Below, piece after piece: positions 1-7,862 of a stretch of DNA of 39,598 nucleotides (position 1 is the first letter of the stretch; every line of letters starts with the position of its first letter). The stretch is from Planctomycetales bacterium. GTDB lineage: Bacteria; Planctomycetota; Planctomycetia; Pirellulales; Pirellulaceae. Below the pieces are notes generated by a model. The model saw only the letters and a list, made by a program, of their open reading frames with translations, made no database searches and was not told the DNA's origin. The translations under genes were made by a program, and so were the position numbers. The DNA is taken from contig JAGQOY010000042.1 in assembly GCA_020427005.1 (NCBI GenBank), forward strand, positions 1 through 39,598, in the 5' to 3' direction.

Positions 1-342
1 AGCAGGATAGGCAGCCATGGGGGGACCTTGTTCGCTTTTTCCGTAGTTGAAGTGGAGGCTCAGCCCTCCGTGGAAAGCCCTCTTGATCTCTTAGTGTAGG
101 AAGACAATTTTACTCAGGTTTTCCTGACTCGGAAGAAGGGCCGCTGTCGGCTAGCCAAGAAGATGGAATGTGTAACAATCTGCCTCGTGTCGAAGTTTGC
201 CGGAACATGGCTACTCTTTTGTAATTCCAACACCCATTCGACTCTCAGAACCAATTCTGGAACTTGGGGCCTAGTCGGACCAGGTTTCCTCAAACAATAC
301 TGTCGCATCGGCTGTTAATTTCCACAGGCTGACTGAATAGCT
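1..342. other. Intergenic or unassigned left edge
   Basis: I see no supportable gene in this stretch. A 64-codon reading frame on the minus strand (114-308) has no recognisable motif and no good ribosome binding site. A small GGAGG/CCTCC stem lies at 54-69. The promoter for lpxK is presumably here, but no clear -35/-10 pair stands out. Confidence 0.5.
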
Positions 343-1407
343 GTGCAAGATCTTCGCACCCTCGTTACCCACCCAAACCCTACCTTGCCGGTGCGCCTAG
401 TACGCATCGTGTTGCGGGTATTGAGCTGGCCCTATCAGTGCGTAGTTTTCATTCGGAATCTACTTTTTGACTTGGGCGTGTGGAAGTCGTTTCAGTCCCC
501 GCTACCCGTGATCTGTGTCGGCAATCTGTCTGTCGGCGGTACCGGCAAGACTCCAACAGTGATCTGGATTGCAAAATGGCTTCGTGAGCAGGACAAACGA
601 GTTGCAATTCTTAGTCGCGGCTATGGACAACTCGATTCTGGTCAGAATGACGAAGCCTTAGAGCTCGAGATGCGACTACCCGATGTTCCTCACCTGCAGA
701 ATGCCGATCGAGTGAAGAGCGCTAGACTGGCACACGAGGAACTCGAAATGCAAGTCCTTTTGCTCGATGATGGCTTTCAACATCGGCGACTAGCACGCAC
801 ACTGGATATTGTCCTAGTGGATGCAACCGACTCCGCTGCCGCACAAAGAGTCCTGCCTGCTGGATTATTCCGTGAACCATTCAGTAGTTTGCAGCGCGCA
901 CATGCAGCGATAATAACACGAACCAATTTAGCTGCACGCGAAAACGTAGAACGAATCGAGTCCCGTATTCGTCAAGCCAATGCAAGCCTACCCGTCATAC
1001 GGGCCACCCACGTGCCATGTGATTTATGGAGCTTTCCAAACACGTCGATCGACCTTCAATACCTCCAAGGCAAACGCTTGCTGGCGTTTTGTGGAATTGG
1101 TAACCCACAATCATTTTTCCAGCTGTGCCAGGATTTAGGTGGTCACATTATCGATCGCATGATCTGGCCAGATCATCATCCCTATTCAGCTGGTGACGTT
1201 CAGCGTATGCAGAGTTGGGCATTGGCTCACCAAGCCGATTGCGTTGTCTGTACGGTGAAAGATTTGGTAAAGCTCCAAACTGCGGTCCTTGGAACGACGC
1301 CACTCAAAGCAATCGCCGTGGATATTCAGATTGAAGCGGGGCAAGAAGAATTAGAGGGTCTACTCCGTAATGTGACCCTTTTCCGATCTTACCCAAATAA
1401 AAACTAG
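343..1407 (+). CDS. lpxK: Tetraacyldisaccharide 4'-kinase LpxK
   Basis: This 354-residue protein is expected to phosphorylate the 4' position of tetraacyldisaccharide-1-phosphate, making lipid IVA at the inner membrane in lipid A synthesis. The N-terminal part has a hydrophobic, membrane-associating stretch (about 20-45). It is followed by the family Walker A segment GNLSVGGTGKTP (60-71) and the conserved LDDGFQHRR block near residue 141, both typical of LpxK. Length matches the family. The start is GTG at 343; it gives the usual distance from the N terminus to the P-loop, although no strong Shine-Dalgarno sequence is visible. No other lipid A gene is in the window, so the gene stands alone. 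Family assignment is from direct motif recognition; catalytic function is established for the family and inferred here. Confidence 0.93.
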   Translation: MQDLRTLVTHPNPTLPVRLVRIVLRVLSWPYQCVVFIRNLLFDLGVWKSFQSPLPVICVGNLSVGGTGKTPTVIWIAKWLREQDKRVAILSRGYGQLDSGQNDEALELEMRLPDVPHLQNADRVKSARLAHEELEMQVLLLDDGFQHRRLARTLDIVLVDATDSAAAQRVLPAGLFREPFSSLQRAHAAIITRTNLAARENVERIESRIRQANASLPVIRATHVPCDLWSFPNTSIDLQYLQGKRLLAFCGIGNPQSFFQLCQDLGGHIIDRMIWPDHHPYSAGDVQRMQSWALAHQADCVVCTVKDLVKLQTAVLGTTPLKAIAVDIQIEAGQEELEGLLRNVTLFRSYPNKN

Positions 1408-1529
1408 GTTGGCTCGGACCAAACTTCCCGGGATTCCCTAATCCCCTGGATCCCCTAATCCTCCGACCATTGGAGGACAAATCGACGATCTAGAAAGATT
1501 GAGCTGACTCAATTGGACCTAGGGAGGGA

Positions 1530-1597
1530 CAAGCAAGCCATTCGAGAAGAGTCACTTTGTATCCAGACAAAGGCATGAAGAAGAATGGGCTTGCTTG
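1530..1597. other. Long stem-loop between lpxK and the BON gene
   Basis: CAAGCAAGCCATTC (1530-1543) pairs with GAATGGGCTTGCTTG (1583-1597), a 14-bp stem with one bulged G. Inside it sits a second hairpin, CTTTGT-atccag-ACAAAG (1555-1572). It lies between the convergent ends of lpxK and the BON gene, so a bidirectional transcription-end structure is likely. There is no T-run, and a structured small RNA is an alternative. A weaker TCCTCC/GGAGGA stem is at 1459-1477. Confidence 0.45.
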
Positions 1598-1615
1598 AGG
1601 CTTCAAAAGTTTTGG

Positions 1616-1930
1616 CTAGTCAACTTCCACGCTGTTAACAATCTGCATATCACCTGATGCACGTCTGACAGTTTCTTGTGCCATTTGTTTGGCATAGAAA
1701 CTTCTCACATTTCCCTGAAGTAAGACTCGATCGCCAACCTGCTGAACTTTGATCCGTCGCAAGTCCGATATTGGACTGCTTTCAAGTAGAATTCTAATAC
1801 GGCCAGTGATGTCACGAATACCGGAGTCGATCATTGAATTGCCCATCCATGTGAGGCATGTGAGAGTTAAACTTGGCTCGAGGTGCATATCCAACTTGCG
1901 TTTAACTCTGGCGTTTGACCCCGACGACAA
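1616..1930 (-). CDS. BON-domain protein
   Basis: The C-terminal two thirds (about residues 35-104) fit a BON domain, a small alpha/beta fold seen in OsmY-like periplasmic and envelope proteins and thought to bind lipids or carbohydrates. The visible signature is a short amphipathic helix (ITGRIRILLESS) followed by VGDRVLLQGNVRSFYAKQMAQE and a terminal IVNSVEV strand. No signal peptide is visible. The TTG start at 1930 gives 104 residues and lies at the centre of a palindrome; ATG codons at 1888 and 1834 are alternatives, and the one at 1834 would still keep the whole domain. The gene is monocistronic, convergent with lpxK and divergent from the GGDEF gene. Specific function is unknown. Confidence 0.7.
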   Translation of the reverse strand: MSSGSNARVKRKLDMHLEPSLTLTCLTWMGNSMIDSGIRDITGRIRILLESSPISDLRRIKVQQVGDRVLLQGNVRSFYAKQMAQETVRRASGDMQIVNSVEVD

Positions 1931-1938
1931 TGTCGTCG
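1922..1938. promoter_or_regulatory. Perfect 8-bp-arm palindrome at the BON gene start
   Basis: CGACGACA-A-TGTCGTCG is a perfect inverted repeat centred on base 1930, exactly at the proposed TTG start of the BON gene. It could be an operator or a hairpin that occludes initiation; if so, the true start may lie downstream at 1888 or 1834. Confidence 0.35.
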
Positions 1939-2235
1939 ATTTGGGATTGGTGGGAGTATAGGGATTGCAAAAGTCTTGCTGATTACTCCAATGATGCTGC
2001 CATCCTTTCCCCGACGCTCGTTAGTATCGCATTAATTTTGAAATCGTCAAGCAAAGTTCTCGCGGCTTAGCATAACCTTAATGGTTATTACGGATTTAAC
2101 GATTGATCAGCCAGTAGCTTTCTAATGCTATCATTTGAGTGTCTAGTTCCAACTTGTTGACCGTTCAGTTGACTTGTCATTGCTGCAACCTAACTTTCCG
2201 TACGGGAATTACTCTTTTGTAACTCGAGGGAAAGC
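1939..2235. other. Divergent intergenic region, BON gene / GGDEF gene
   Basis: No gene is visible. The region should hold promoters for both flanking genes. The GGDEF start at 2236 has a GAGGGA Shine-Dalgarno sequence just upstream. No convincing -35/-10 pair could be assigned by eye. Confidence 0.4.
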
Positions 2236-3756
2236 ATGATTGAGTTTCTTTGCATATTGATGGGAGTGGTGGCTGGCATCACTGTCGTGGGTGCATTGCT
2301 TTTGCCGAGATTGGAACGACGCGACGGAGAAGCCAAAGATGAGAAGGATGCCGAGTCCATCATGGGATCAGCGGATCAATTGCAGCTAATCTCAAATCGC
2401 CTTGCAGCAAACGTTAGCGCTCACAATGCAAAAATGGGTGCGATTAGCCAGAGCATTTCCTCTCCGGATTTGGCGCAACCAGAGCGACTCGTAGCTGCCA
2501 TCAATGAGATCTTCTCTGCCAATCAGGCCATGCAGTCTCAATTGGAACTAGCTCAACGCCAGATCAAACAACAAACTCGACTGATCGAGCAAGCCAGTCA
2601 ACAGGCTCGTACCGATGTACTAACTGGACTAGCAAATCGCCGGGCCCTAGACGAATTTGTTAATAACAGCATCCAGACGAACGATGGCGAGGACAACACT
2701 AGCTGTTTGGGTTTGGTTTTATTTGATATCGATCACTTCAAGAGTTTCAACGATACTTACGGGCATATCACCGGAGACGCAGTGCTATCCAGCTTTGCTA
2801 AGTCACTAGCCCAGTGGTGTGGAGATGAATGTTATCCGGCCCGCTATGGCGGTGAAGAGTTTGCTGTTGTTTTTACGGATAGCTCGCTTGAGAATATTGC
2901 CCAACGAGCCGCCAACTTGCGACATTTTGCTAGTTCTCAGATGATCCAACACGAGGATCTTGAATTGAATGTTACGGCCAGTGCGGGGCTTTGTGCTATT
3001 CAGCCTGGTGATCAATTGTCGTCAGCCTACGAACGCGCCGACGAAGGGCTCTACCGATCTAAGAAAAATGGTCGCAACCAAGGTTTCTGGCTCAGCCACG
3101 ATGGCTGGCTGCCTTTCCCGCAAGCCGGTTCGTCGAATCCCAAGACTCCAGCCAAGCCTCAAAAAACGACCGCCAGCTCTGCACCTGTATGCTCACCGCC
3201 ACCAGAGCCGAAAGCGCCAGAACCAGCACCTGTTCCTGCCCCAACCATTGAGGGACCCACAATCCAAACGGTACCACTCTCTGAAGACGTGCTCGATTTA
3301 GGCAATTTTACTGAGCGGCTAGAACCCAATCTTAAGAAATGGAATAGTGGCGACCTGCCAGTCTCTGCGTTCATGGTTGAAGCTCTGGGTTTAACCGCAG
3401 AAAAAGACCCTGCAGGAGAACACTGGAGCAAGATTGTGGCTACGGTTCAACGCAATGTGCGCGGAATTGATATCCTTTGCGCCTATCGTCCAAACACGCT
3501 GTGTGTTGTTTTGCCAGGCTGCTCCCTCGATGCTGGGATCGAACGTGTCAATCAGATCAAGGAATGCGAAAGCAAACTAAGAACAAAAACTCCGTTCGAC
3601 AATTTTGCATTTTCAATTTGCAAAATTAGCTGCTTGGAAAATGCTCCAGGTTTACTAAATCGACTCGAAGCTGCTTTGGACGAGGCCCACGATCTAAAAC
3701 CAACGGAATTTGTTGTGCACAATGGAGATTCAGTTAGCTATCGAGACTTCGAATAG
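2236..3756 (+). CDS. Membrane-anchored GGDEF protein with degenerate second GGDEF-like domain
   Basis: This 506-residue protein probably makes cyclic di-GMP at the inner membrane. One N-terminal membrane helix (about 2-24) is followed by a charged coiled-coil-like region (45-125) and a GGDEF domain (125-285). The domain carries DVLTGLANRRAL, the metal-binding FDIDHFKSFNDTYGH and an active-site GGEEF at 205-209. The allosteric RxxD inhibitory site, normally five residues before GGEEF, is absent, so product inhibition is probably weak. A proline-rich linker (293-355) leads to a C-terminal domain (about 360-495) whose RGIDILCAYRPNTLCVVLPG pattern resembles a degenerate GGDEF domain without the active loop. 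The start has a GAGGGA ribosome site. The last 19 bases overlap the end of the convergent mtnC gene. Confidence 0.85.
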   Translation: MIEFLCILMGVVAGITVVGALLLPRLERRDGEAKDEKDAESIMGSADQLQLISNRLAANVSAHNAKMGAISQSISSPDLAQPERLVAAINEIFSANQAMQSQLELAQRQIKQQTRLIEQASQQARTDVLTGLANRRALDEFVNNSIQTNDGEDNTSCLGLVLFDIDHFKSFNDTYGHITGDAVLSSFAKSLAQWCGDECYPARYGGEEFAVVFTDSSLENIAQRAANLRHFASSQMIQHEDLELNVTASAGLCAIQPGDQLSSAYERADEGLYRSKKNGRNQGFWLSHDGWLPFPQAGSSNPKTPAKPQKTTASSAPVCSPPPEPKAPEPAPVPAPTIEGPTIQTVPLSEDVLDLGNFTERLEPNLKKWNSGDLPVSAFMVEALGLTAEKDPAGEHWSKIVATVQRNVRGIDILCAYRPNTLCVVLPGCSLDAGIERVNQIKECESKLRTKTPFDNFAFSICKISCLENAPGLLNRLEAALDEAHDLKPTEFVVHNGDSVSYRDFE

Positions 3757-4514
3757 ATTTCGCCAGCACCTAATTCCTGTGGTCGACAAAGCTGAATTTG
3801 ATCAAAACTCGTGATCTGTTCAAACTCGCCGCCAGCCGGCAATGGTGAGTTACCAGGACGAACACTCGCGACAGCTTGCATGCCAGCACTAGCGGCAGCC
3901 CGCAATTCATCCGCCACATCCGAGATGAACAAGACACTGTCTACCGGCAATTGCCAATCAGCCGCGATCCTTAAGAAGCTCTGCACTTCTTTTTTGCCGC
4001 CAACGGTCGTGTCGTAATGCCCTGAAAAAAGTCCCAAACAATCTCCCCAAGCATCCAGATGTCCAAAGAACAGCTTTTGCGTGGCAATACTACCGGACGA
4101 ATAAATACGACAGTCAATTCCTGCCTGGCGCCAAGCTTGGATGGCTGGTACTACATCAGAAAACACATGGGCGCGCAGCCTACCGCTTTCGAAACCCGCC
4201 TTCCAAATAAGACCTTGGAGTGCCTTTAGTCCGGTTGTTTTGGAGTCCTTATCCATCAATGTGTGGACGCCAACACGTACCAAATCCAATGGCGGCAGCG
4301 ACAGATCCTTGCTTTGCCACTCTGCGAAGGAACCATAGCCCATATCCTTGGCCAATAGCTCATATATATGCTGAAATTCTGGCAAGTTGCCTTGATTGGA
4401 TAGGAAATCATCTAGTTTTTCACGCACGTATGGGAACATGGTCTCGTGCACGAACGAAATGCTCGAAGTCGTGCCTTCGATATCGAGCAGAACTCCTCGA
4501 ACTAATCTCGCCAT
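3738..4514 (-). CDS. mtnC: Enolase-phosphatase E1 (MtnC)
   Basis: MtnC is a HAD-family enzyme of the methionine salvage pathway. It enolises 2,3-diketo-5-methylthiopentyl-1-phosphate and then dephosphorylates it to acireductone. The catalytic motif DIEGTTSSISFVH, with Asp11 and Glu13, sits at the N terminus. The central SSGSIATQKLFF block and the late FISDVADELRAAASAGM block are characteristic of this enzyme. Length (258 residues) is normal. I prefer ATG at 4514 over a TTG one codon upstream because of the usual N terminus. It lies 76 bp downstream of mtnD on the same strand, and its product is MtnD's substrate, so the two are probably co-transcribed. The 3' end overlaps the convergent GGDEF gene. 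Confidence 0.93.
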   Translation of the reverse strand: MARLVRGVLLDIEGTTSSISFVHETMFPYVREKLDDFLSNQGNLPEFQHIYELLAKDMGYGSFAEWQSKDLSLPPLDLVRVGVHTLMDKDSKTTGLKALQGLIWKAGFESGRLRAHVFSDVVPAIQAWRQAGIDCRIYSSGSIATQKLFFGHLDAWGDCLGLFSGHYDTTVGGKKEVQSFLRIAADWQLPVDSVLFISDVADELRAAASAGMQAVASVRPGNSPLPAGGEFEQITSFDQIQLCRPQELGAGEIYSKSR

Positions 4515-4590
4515 CAACGTACTTTCGTGCGGTTCTTTTTAGGTTTTGAGACAGTTGTCAGCCACGTGTCTAGGTCGCCCACCCATAGTT

Positions 4591-5172
4591 TCATGGCTTG
4601 ACCACGGAGTCAACCGATTTTTTAGGCGGCATATAACTTGGCCCAAAGCAAAGTGGTTCGTACCGAGCATGTACAGGTTCATCAACATACAACGGAGCCC
4701 AACCGGCCGGATCCTCAAACAGGCGTATGCAGCGAATTGCACGATCGTCACACAGATTGAACCAGTGCTTGGTACCGCGAGGAACATTGATCATGTCACC
4801 AGATTCAACTTCAACCGCAAAGACTGGGCCCGAATCGGGATGAATGTGAAACAAGCCTCGACCAGCGACCGTGAACCGCACTTCATCTTCCGCGTGTGTA
4901 TGCTCCTTGTCGAATTTCGCAAGCATGGCGTCCAGATTCGGCGTCGATGGGTTCACATTGATCACGTCGGCCGTAACAAACCCACCTCGGCGTTTCAATG
5001 CTTCAATCTCAGATTCAAACTCCTTCAGAATATCTTCATTACTTGCGTCCTCCGCCAAGCGTCCGTCTGTGGGCCAGTTTTCATACCAAATGCCAAAGGG
5101 CTCAAGGAATTCCCTGATCTCTACGACATCCGTTAAAGTGCGATTCTCATCTTGAATTATGACTCGTGCCAC
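4591..5172 (-). CDS. mtnD: Acireductone dioxygenase (MtnD)
   Basis: This cupin-fold metalloenzyme oxidises acireductone to the ketoacid precursor of methionine plus formate when it carries Fe2+; the Ni2+ form gives an off-pathway product. The metal ligands are all visible: His91, His93 and Glu97 in HTHAEDEVRF, and His136 in GTKHWFNL. Length (193 residues) fits the family. The start is GTG at 5172, set by a strong AGGTGGAGGA ribosome binding site seven bases upstream. It is the first gene of an mtnD-mtnC pair. The other salvage genes (mtnA, mtnB) are not in the window, so the pathway must be completed elsewhere. Confidence 0.94.
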   Translation of the reverse strand: MARVIIQDENRTLTDVVEIREFLEPFGIWYENWPTDGRLAEDASNEDILKEFESEIEALKRRGGFVTADVINVNPSTPNLDAMLAKFDKEHTHAEDEVRFTVAGRGLFHIHPDSGPVFAVEVESGDMINVPRGTKHWFNLCDDRAIRCIRLFEDPAGWAPLYVDEPVHARYEPLCFGPSYMPPKKSVDSVVKP

Positions 5173-5644
5173 TTGAATCCTCCACCTGTTTTACAACTCT
5201 CGCCATACCAAGCCTCGTTCGGAATCCATAGATTACGCTGGAATGGCTGTCGGTACAACTCGTGGCACAAAAGCACGGTTGTTTCGACAATTCTCTTTGA
5301 ACGCCGGATTTGCCGAACGCAACTCACTATCCCACCGAAATTTACGCCGTATTCAAGATGAAGCTCGGAAGGGAGCGGTCGGAGCTCCAACGACGGCAGC
5401 GACGGGGAGGACAATCCCCGTGCCTAGCGCAGGTGGCCCCCATCGATGGGTGACGTGTGAGCTGCATGATTGACCGCGAACGTCTTCCATATTTCAGAAA
5501 ACATTTTGGTAAAACCATCAATTGTCCTATTTTGGGTGAAAGCATTTCTTGCGATGGCACGTGATAAAGTTTGAGCCACCCACCATTTCACCCAAATGGA
5601 CACCCAACGGATGGCTGGAAATACTCCCTGACGGCTGAGGCAAC
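5173..5644. other. Divergent intergenic region, mtnD / ECF sigma operon
   Basis: The 472 bp between the divergent mtnD and sigma-factor genes contain several open frames on both strands (for example 5157-5414 minus and 5243-5473 plus), none with recognisable domains. The mtnD ribosome binding site occupies the first bases. The sigma gene has GCTGAGG just before its ATG. This is presumably the promoter region for both operons. Confidence 0.4.
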
Positions 5645-6235
5645 ATGCAGGCACCTGAGACACGACACAGTTTGATTGTTCGCTTGCATTGCCCGGAGGA
5701 TGCGGCCGCATGGACTGAATTCTGCTCGATCTACGAATGTGCCATCTATCGCGTTTCGCGAGATATGGGATTGCAAGATGCTGATGCCCGAGAGGCTACA
5801 CAAGAAGTATTGCTACGCGTCAGTCAAAAAGTACGGCACTTTGACACCCTGCAGACGGGAAGTTTTCGCGGTTGGTTATCCAAATTGGCAAAACATGCTG
5901 CCGTCGATGTACTCCGTAGGAAGAAGGCGACTTCGATTGGGGGCACGAGCTTTCAACGCGCACTGAATTCCATTCCGGCCGTACTTCCAGACCTAGGCCA
6001 GATTCTAGATCGAGAAATACACCAACAACGTTTTCTTTGGGCTGCACATAAAGTACGTGCAGCATCAACCCCAAATAGTTGGAATGCCTTCTGGCGCACT
6101 GCCGTGGACGGCCTGGACGGAGCGAGCGTTGCCAAAGAACTTGGAATGTCAGTAGGGGCCGTCTACTTAGCACGCTGCCGCACTTTAGCCAAACTTCGAA
6201 AGCTACTAGCACCCTACGAGGGAGAACTGTCGTGA
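5645..6235 (+). CDS. ECF-type RNA polymerase sigma factor
   Basis: This is a 196-residue sigma-70-family protein of extracytoplasmic-function type. Region 2 spans about 20-95 (DADAREATQEVLLRVSQK, then FRGWLSKLAKHAAVDVLRRKK). Region 4 spans about 130-190 with the helix-turn-helix GLDGASVAKELGMSVGAVYLARCRTLAKLRK. There is no region 1.1 or 3. Its stop codon overlaps the GTG start of the downstream kinase in a GTGA arrangement, so the two are translationally coupled. Planctomycetes are known to have ECF groups paired with Ser/Thr kinases, and this locus fits that pattern: the kinase carries the zinc-finger-like element normally found in anti-sigma factors. Start ATG 5645 has GCTGAGG upstream. Target promoters are unknown. 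Confidence 0.9.
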   Translation: MQAPETRHSLIVRLHCPEDAAAWTEFCSIYECAIYRVSRDMGLQDADAREATQEVLLRVSQKVRHFDTLQTGSFRGWLSKLAKHAAVDVLRRKKATSIGGTSFQRALNSIPAVLPDLGQILDREIHQQRFLWAAHKVRAASTPNSWNAFWRTAVDGLDGASVAKELGMSVGAVYLARCRTLAKLRKLLAPYEGELS

Positions 6236-7773
6236 TCGCTCCGCGAACAAGTTGCCAACACGAGCTATTGCCATCTCTATTGGAATGCCGCCTAACCCAA
6301 TCTGAAGAAGCAAGGCTTACCGATCACCTGAGTACATGCTCCAGCTGTCAGGCAGCGTTAGATCATATCGCAGGCTCACAATATCTCTGGGCCGATACTC
6401 GCGATGTTTTGTCTAACAACAACTCTCTACGTGATCCAGAGACGGCTTGCACTAGGCAACCAGTTCAGGGAAGTGTTGAAAACTTTGATTGGTTGACTCA
6501 ATGGCTTGAACCTGACGCAGATCCGCAGTCGTTAGGGCAGTTAGCTGGCAAATCAATTACTGGCGTGCTAGGGCAGGGGGGCATGGGTATAGTACTCGCT
6601 GCCCACGATAAGGCATTGCATCGCAATCTTGCAATCAAAGTCCTGTCTCCAATGTTGGCGAGCGCGGGAATCGCCCGGCAACGCTTCTTCCGCGAAGCGA
6701 AGGCTGCTGCAGCGGTTGTTCACCCAAACATTGTCCCTATCTATACCGTTGTGACGACCGAGTCATTGCCTTATATCGTGATGCCTCTTGTAGCGGGAGG
6801 GAATCTGGAACAAAGGATTCGTTCCCAAGGCCCATTGCCTCTGGCAGAGATACTCTCGATTGCAGTTCAAATCGCAGAAGCCCTGTCAGCCGCCCATCAA
6901 CAAGGACTGATTCATCGCGACATTAAGCCTGCAAATATCCTCCTGGATGAGGGTGGACATCGTGTATTGTTAAGCGATTTTGGACTAGCCCGCGCACTGG
7001 ATGATGTCTCCATGACGGCCAGCGGTATCATCTCCGGCACGCCAGGATACATGAGCCCAGAGCAGGCTCGAGGTGAAGTACTTGATGGACGCTCAGATCT
7101 CTACAGTCTCGGTGCACTGATGTACTGTATGGCTACCGGTCATCCTCCATTCCGAGGCGCCTCCCCATTGGCCGTCATGCGAGATGTCACTGAATCGCCG
7201 GTACGTTCGGCTCTAGAATTCAACGAAACTCTTCCTCCCTGGTTCGATACACTTCTACTAAAACTCCTTGCCAAACCGACCAGCCAGCGGCTTGCCACGG
7301 CCGATGAAGCGTCGGCCTTACTGAAACAGTGCCTAGCCCACACTCGTGCTCCATATCAAAATCCGTTGCCTGCTGAATTTGCTACCGCCACTTTGGTCAA
7401 GAAGCCATTAGCAATCGCCGGGTTCATTCTGGCCGGTTACTTGGCATGCATGTTGCCGTGGAATTCAACATTTCTTTCAAATCCGGAAGACTCCACCGGT
7501 GATACCCTGGATCGATCCGGGAATGCGTCCGATCTCGAATCTGCAAGTTCTGAGTCTGCGGGTCAACCGGAAATGAGCAGCCCTCGAGACGACACATCGA
7601 CGACGGGGCAAAACCAGTCCACAACTGACCCGAGCTATCACCTGCCAGAGTTCTCCGGCCCAATTACAAATGAAGAAACAATCAACTCACTGATTTACGA
7701 TCTTAAATCCGACATCGATAACCTGCTCTTGGATTTGCAATCCAGCACTATCGACTCAGAATCATCGGAGTAG
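6232..7773 (+). CDS. Transmembrane Ser/Thr protein kinase with N-terminal anti-sigma-type zinc finger
   Basis: The predicted protein has 513 residues. Residues 10-45 hold an anti-sigma-like zinc finger (His32, Cys36, Cys39 in DHLSTCSSC). A Hanks-type kinase domain follows (about 108-370): glycine loop GQGGMG (114-119), catalytic Lys136, HRDIKPAN (228-235), DFG (249-251) and the GTPGYMSPEQ activation segment. A membrane helix (about 392-410) leads to a Ser/Thr-rich, acidic tail of about 100 residues, probably outside the cytoplasm. The GTG start at 6232 overlaps the sigma stop codon; the open frame continues upstream, but that part lies over the sigma gene. The likely role is sensing a signal through the tail and controlling the sigma factor by binding or phosphorylation. 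That mechanism is inferred; the domains are directly visible. Confidence 0.9.
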   Translation: MIAPRTSCQHELLPSLLECRLTQSEEARLTDHLSTCSSCQAALDHIAGSQYLWADTRDVLSNNNSLRDPETACTRQPVQGSVENFDWLTQWLEPDADPQSLGQLAGKSITGVLGQGGMGIVLAAHDKALHRNLAIKVLSPMLASAGIARQRFFREAKAAAAVVHPNIVPIYTVVTTESLPYIVMPLVAGGNLEQRIRSQGPLPLAEILSIAVQIAEALSAAHQQGLIHRDIKPANILLDEGGHRVLLSDFGLARALDDVSMTASGIISGTPGYMSPEQARGEVLDGRSDLYSLGALMYCMATGHPPFRGASPLAVMRDVTESPVRSALEFNETLPPWFDTLLLKLLAKPTSQRLATADEASALLKQCLAHTRAPYQNPLPAEFATATLVKKPLAIAGFILAGYLACMLPWNSTFLSNPEDSTGDTLDRSGNASDLESASSESAGQPEMSSPRDDTSTTGQNQSTTDPSYHLPEFSGPITNEETINSLIYDLKSDIDNLLLDLQSSTIDSESSE

Positions 7774-7862
7774 ACGGGTGTGATGAACATTTCGACGAGT
7801 TCATGTTTGCTGACCGACTATTGATTTGCTTTGTTCAATTTGACTTTTATGGAGTGTCCAAA

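Noticed and set aside
5157..5414. 85-codon minus-strand frame directly before mtnD, considered as an mtnB fragment
   Set aside because: No MtnB motif is visible, and its 3' end coincides with the mtnD ribosome binding site; it is probably chance.
5243..5473. 76-codon plus-strand frame between mtnD and the sigma gene
   Set aside because: No ribosome site or domain; arginine- and threonine-rich composition typical of chance frames here.
6079..6231. N-terminal extension of the kinase frame
   Set aside because: It overlaps the sigma gene; the GTG overlapping the sigma stop and the zinc-finger start at 6232 are much better supported.
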